Shown here: positions 60,647 to 64,000 of the stretch, one piece after another
Layout of the letters: each line of letters opens with the position of its first letter
Position numbering within the stretch: position 1 is the first letter of the stretch
Source of the DNA: Verrucomicrobiota bacterium
Lineage (GTDB): Bacteria > Verrucomicrobiota > Verrucomicrobiia > Verrucomicrobiales > Akkermansiaceae
NCBI GenBank assembly: GCA_017301995.1
Contig: JAFLEH010000009.1
Coordinates: 170,455-234,454 of the forward strand
Direction: 5' to 3'
DNA: 64,000 nucleotides
Notes under the pieces: generated by a model
Databases searched by the model: none
The model's input: only the letters and a program-made list of their open reading frames with translations
Told to the model about the DNA's origin: nothing
Program-made: the position numbers and the translations under genes

Positions 60647-63384
60647 TACGGAGCGGGTGCGGGTTGGGGGGCGGCGGGCGGGTTGCCGCCACCGGGAGCG
60701 GCTTTGCGGCGGAGTTGTTCGAGCGCGCGGGTCTGGGCGCGGAGATCCTGCTGTTGCTGCACCATTTTCATGACGCGCAGCATGAATTCGAAGTCCTCGT
60801 CCTCCGGGCTGCCGCCGCCATCGCCGCCGCCGCCCTGCTGGTCCTTGTTCATCTCGCCTTCGAGTTTTTTCGCCCACTCGGTGAGTTTGGCGGACCAGTT
60901 CTTGGTGTTTTCGGTGGCCAGATAGGAATGGTTGTCCTTCAACTGCCCGCGCACCTCCTCCATGCCCACGTCGATCTTCGATTCGCGCATGGCCTCGAAA
61001 ACCTCCTTGAACGGCTGCTTCTCGGTGCGCGCGTAGTAGTGGCCAAGGTCCTCCTGAATCCAGCGGACATCGGATGCCGTTTCCGCCTGTTGCTTGTCGG
61101 CTTCGGCGAGGCCGCGGCGTTCCTTGGGATCGACTTCGGCCGCCTTCACGCCCAACAGTTTCTCAAACGACTGGATCAGCGATCCGGCGATGGCTTCTTC
61201 CTCGCCGGCGGCCTTCTTGAGACGGTTCACGAAGGTGCCCGCTTCCATCCGGCGGTTCGCGTCGTTGGCTTTCTCGACCGCCTCTTTCATTTTCTCGACG
61301 ACTTTTTCCTGTTCCTTCTTCGCTCCCTCGACGTCCTTGTCGGTTTTCTCGGGGGTATTGGACTGTTCCTGCGCCTGGTTCATCTGTTCCTGAACCTTCG
61401 GCATGTCCTGGCGGCCGAGTTCCTGCATCGACTTGAGGGATTCCGCCATTTTCTGCATGGTTTTCTTGTCGATATCGCCATTGCGGGTGGCGTCCTTCAT
61501 GAGATCCTGCATGCGTTGGGTGAGATCCTGCATGCGCCGGGTGTTTTCGGCCTCGGCCTGTTCCTGGGTTTCCAGGCGTTTGAGGTTTTCCTCCTTCTGC
61601 AGATCCTCACCGGCGAGATCGTCGAGGCGTTTCGTCTCGTCGAGTTGGGTTTCCTCGCGGCGGGCGAGGTCCTCCAGTTCGGCGATCGCGCGGTCGAACT
61701 GGCTCTTGAGAAGCTGCGCGTGCTCGTCGCGGGTCAGCACGAAAAGCGTGACCGGCTCGGAATAAACCCGGCCGCGACCGGGAAAATAGTCCTCCGCGAA
61801 GACTCGCAGCGTGATTTTCTGGGGCTCGACGCCGAATGCCTTGGGAGAAAACGCCGCCGGGCGACCGACGCGAGGCTGCTGGGGCATGTCCTCGACCAAT
61901 TTCAGCTCGCCCTTCGCGGGTGCGTCGGACGACGGCTTGTTGAATTCCCCGGACCACTCGATTCCGGCGACCTTGATCCCGAAATCATCCTCGGCGAGCA
62001 TTTCAAACTCGACCGTTTCCTCAGGGAGGATCGCTTTCTGGCGCTCAACGCCCTGCATGTAGCAGGCTGGCGCGGCGTCCTCCACGGCATCCACGCGCAG
62101 CCGGTAGCCGCTTTCGCCGGACAGCCCGTGGCGGTCGCGCCAGGCGATGGGAATCTCGAACGGAACCTTGCCGACCTCCAACTCGGGCGTGCGGGATTCG
62201 TTGCCCTTGTGGGTGAGCTTTCCGGACAGCGGTTCGTAGGCGGGTGCCGGCTTGTCCGGTGCCGGGTCCGGAGCGTCGGCGGGCTTGTCCTTTTCGTCGG
62301 AGGATTTCTCGGATGCGTCCGGTGCCGCCACAGTTTCCATCCGGGCCGCCTTGGTGGGGCCGTAGGTGGCCTCCGCCAGCTCGCGGTTGGTCACCAAACG
62401 GATTTGTACTTTGCTGCCTTCGACCGCGTTGAGCACACCGTTGCTCAGATCGACCGTCTGCTCGGGAATTTTCAGATACGCCGGCGGCGTGAGCACCGCG
62501 CCAACCTCCTGGACGAACGGCCGCTGGAGAGGCTCCACACGGAGCGAGTGGACCGCGTCGCCCACCCGAAACGCAATCACCCCCGGATCCTGCTGGCCGG
62601 GAAAGGAAAACCGGTAATCCGTGCCTTCGAGTTTCGCCCCGACCGGCGGCTGCTGCCCGAAACGACCGCTCGCGGAGGCGGGCTTCTGCTCGGTGTCCGA
62701 AGAAAGAGTTAGGATCACGTCAAAGGCCTCGCCGTAGGGCACGGCCAGTTCCGTTGGCGGGTTTGCGAGGCGGGTGAAGGTGTAGCGTTCGGTGTTGGAA
62801 AGCGGCATCAGCCAGCGTTTGAAGGCGTTCACGCCGGCCCGGGGAGTTAGAGTGAGGACCGCCGCCGTACCGCCGGTGAGCAGCATCAGGGCCAAGCCCC
62901 ACCGCCAGTGCCGCCGGGGCGGCAAAGCCTCGTCCAGCGAACGCCGTCCGGCCTCCGCCGCCACCGTTTCCATGGCCGCGCCACGCAGCCTCGGCGAAAG
63001 GGAATCCTCGCGCTCGTTCTGGTCCTGAAGCTCGATCACCCCGAGCAAGCGGTCGCCCAAGCCGGGAAACTTCCGCGCGATCAACCGCGCCAACTGCGCT
63101 TCCCGCCGGTGCCGCCACACCCAGCGGTGCAGCCAATACGGCGCGAACACCGCGAACAACGACGTGCCGCCCACCAGAATCACCAACCGCGCCCAACCCG
63201 GCGTCACCCACACACGGTCCAGCCCGTAAACGAGCAAGAACGACACCAGCAGCCCCACAAAACCCGCGGCGATCGCCTCAAACACCTTGATCCGCCACAA
63301 ATGTCGGCGGAACGCCACCAACTGGCGTTGTAGCGACTCGGGAATCGGCGTCGGCTCTGGGGATTTGCGGTCGGGCACGGACAT
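60646..63384 (-). CDS. Large membrane protein with coiled coils (DUF4175-like), first gene of the operon
   Basis: 912 residues. Two N-terminal membrane helices (about 37-55 and 65-82) and a third at about 160-180 precede Ig-like beta domains (about 200-540: PPTELAVPYGEAFDVILTLS; AVLTPPAYLKIPEQTVDLSN; YFPGRGRVYSEPVTLFVL). Then comes a 250-residue Glu/Lys/Gln-rich coiled coil (from about AIAELEDLARREETQL). The end is a Gly/Pro-rich tail. The plan resembles DUF4175-type proteins of planctomycetes and verrucomicrobia encoded near MoxR/BatA-like genes. It is probably inner-membrane anchored with a large periplasmic part. Confidence 0.75.
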   Translation of the reverse strand: MSVPDRKSPEPTPIPESLQRQLVAFRRHLWRIKVFEAIAAGFVGLLVSFLLVYGLDRVWVTPGWARLVILVGGTSLFAVFAPYWLHRWVWRHRREAQLARLIARKFPGLGDRLLGVIELQDQNEREDSLSPRLRGAAMETVAAEAGRRSLDEALPPRRHWRWGLALMLLTGGTAAVLTLTPRAGVNAFKRWLMPLSNTERYTFTRLANPPTELAVPYGEAFDVILTLSSDTEQKPASASGRFGQQPPVGAKLEGTDYRFSFPGQQDPGVIAFRVGDAVHSLRVEPLQRPFVQEVGAVLTPPAYLKIPEQTVDLSNGVLNAVEGSKVQIRLVTNRELAEATYGPTKAARMETVAAPDASEKSSDEKDKPADAPDPAPDKPAPAYEPLSGKLTHKGNESRTPELEVGKVPFEIPIAWRDRHGLSGESGYRLRVDAVEDAAPACYMQGVERQKAILPEETVEFEMLAEDDFGIKVAGIEWSGEFNKPSSDAPAKGELKLVEDMPQQPRVGRPAAFSPKAFGVEPQKITLRVFAEDYFPGRGRVYSEPVTLFVLTRDEHAQLLKSQFDRAIAELEDLARREETQLDETKRLDDLAGEDLQKEENLKRLETQEQAEAENTRRMQDLTQRMQDLMKDATRNGDIDKKTMQKMAESLKSMQELGRQDMPKVQEQMNQAQEQSNTPEKTDKDVEGAKKEQEKVVEKMKEAVEKANDANRRMEAGTFVNRLKKAAGEEEAIAGSLIQSFEKLLGVKAAEVDPKERRGLAEADKQQAETASDVRWIQEDLGHYYARTEKQPFKEVFEAMRESKIDVGMEEVRGQLKDNHSYLATENTKNWSAKLTEWAKKLEGEMNKDQQGGGGDGGGSPEDEDFEFMLRVMKMVQQQQDLRAQTRALEQLRRKAAPGGGNPPAAPQPAPAP

Positions 63385-63677
63385 GGCGGGGGCGAAGACG
63401 GACTATCGCGGGTTTGGAGGAAATTTCCAGAAAAACACGCGGCAATAAGGATGATTTTATCGAACATCCAAGCGGCACCATTGGCCGACTTTGCCTCAAA
63501 CCGGCGAATTGCTCCGCGAAAGCGCCGAAAACCGGTCCGCCGGGACGCGTGTTTGCGAACAATGCCCGCCGAGGTTTCCCCCTTCGCCGCGGCAATCTCG
63601 GATTTCCGGAGGATTTCCTGACTTGCTGCTTGCCAAGGTCCGGGATTGTGGGTATCGCTTCCTTCCGCAGCGCGCAA
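63385..63677. other. Divergent spacer between the envelope operon and tRNA-Arg
   Basis: About 290 nt without a gene; it must hold the promoter of the leftward operon and that of the tRNA. An AT-rich stretch near 63420-63460 is the best candidate region. No defined motif was recognised. Confidence 0.35.
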
Positions 63678-63754
63678 CCGGTCCCGTGGTCCAATGGATA
63701 TGACGATGGCCTCCGAAGCCGTAGATACAGGTTCGATTCCTGTCGGGACCACCA
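63678..63754 (+). tRNA. tRNA-Arg (anticodon CCG)
   Basis: 77 nt folding as a complete cloverleaf: acceptor GGTCCCG/CGGGACC, D stem GTC/GAC, anticodon stem ATGGC/GCCGT with loop CTCCGAA giving anticodon CCG, T arm ACAGG-TTCGATT-CCTGT, discriminator A and an encoded CCA end. It reads CGG arginine codons. accB begins 45 nt downstream. Confidence 0.93.
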
Positions 63755-63799
63755 GCCGCGCGCCCATAGCCCCCAACCAGCAACCAACACCTTTCCACC

Positions 63800-64000
63800 G
63801 TGGACCTCCAGGAAATCCGAAAGATTGTCGAACTGATGAACGAGCACGGGCTCACCCACTTCGACCTCACCAAAAAAGACTTCCATCTCAAGCTCAAGAA
63901 AGGCGCCGATCTGGACGACCTTCGGGGCTTGCTGGCCAGTGTGCCCGCGCCCGCGGCGGCTCCCGTGGCCGCCGCACCCGCCGCCGCGCAGACGTCTTCG
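63800..64000 (+). CDS. accB: Biotin carboxyl carrier protein of acetyl-CoA carboxylase, partial (right edge)
   Basis: The first 67 codons from a GTG at 63800. VDLQEIRKIVELMNEHGLTH and FDLTKKDFHLKLKKG are the conserved AccB N-terminus, followed by the Ala/Pro-rich linker (PAPAAAPVAAAPAAAQTSS) that leads to the biotinyl domain, which lies beyond the window. AccB carries the biotin that transfers CO2 to acetyl-CoA in fatty-acid synthesis. No stop is reached, so the gene runs off the right end. Confidence 0.9.
   Translation, partial: MDLQEIRKIVELMNEHGLTHFDLTKKDFHLKLKKGADLDDLRGLLASVPAPAAAPVAAAPAAAQTSS

Overview
The window looks like a chromosomal segment of a GC-rich, heterotrophic member of the Verrucomicrobiota, probably Verrucomicrobiales and Luteolibacter-like. 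This is inferred from family content, not from a database search. The pointers are a PEP-CTERM-type sorting tail, an N-terminal membrane module known from planctomycete/verrucomicrobial TPR proteins, several secreted sulfatases, a remnant of a PSCyt-type cytochrome, few Shine-Dalgarno sequences, and housekeeping genes (rpsB-tsf, ilvA, accB) of ordinary bacterial type.

Layout. 1-2917 is a visibly AT-richer island of three overlapping genes ending in a SIR2-family protein. It is a probable anti-phage or other defence locus, and its first gene runs off the left edge. A decayed ParB-like fragment and a perfect palindrome (3079-3098) mark the point where base composition changes. 3442-9655 holds core functions: a secreted glutathione peroxidase, threonine dehydratase, a membrane acyltransferase with an inserted domain, and rpsB-tsf with a strong terminator. 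9812-18763 is mostly envelope proteins: a secreted coiled-coil protein, a PQQ-type beta-propeller, a Tat-exported enolase-superfamily gene broken by TGA, a PEP-CTERM autotransporter-like protein and a TPR membrane protein. 18831-25800 is a divergent glycan-degradation pair: a GH20 hexosaminidase and a 1421-residue protein with two SGNH esterase modules plus a sialidase. 26169-34694 mixes a frameshifted hypothetical gene, a HigBA toxin-antitoxin pair, three sulfatases, a beta-lactamase-family hydrolase and two internally deleted gene remnants.

35052-54162 is the metabolic centre of the window. A leftward molybdenum-cofactor operon (moaA, a NnrS-like membrane protein, moeA, moaC, mobA, moaD, moaE-MOSC) is divergent from an Rrf2 regulator. 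The regulator is followed by a rightward respiratory nitrate reductase operon: diheme cytochrome c, narG, narH, narJ, a NarI-Rieske fusion, a bc-type cytochrome b, a monoheme cytochrome c and two NarK transporters. The gene set suggests that nitrate reductase and a bc-type quinol:cytochrome c module are built and regulated together. A palindromic repeat has invaded the narJ/narI junction, extending NarJ and duplicating the narI start.

54230-63384 is a leftward, tightly overlapping operon of secreted or membrane proteins of unknown function. It contains a large membrane/coiled-coil protein, an alpha/alpha-toroid protein and three related proteins that carry an NGDxLxG module and a LamG-like domain. 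The window ends with tRNA-Arg(CCG) and the start of accB.

Recurrent non-coding features are a dispersed composite intergenic repeat (three places), a three-to-four-unit tandem hairpin repeat (10848-11175), the TGGAGCGC palindromes at nar, and a widespread GTTAG/CTAAC pentamer that often coincides with rare codons.
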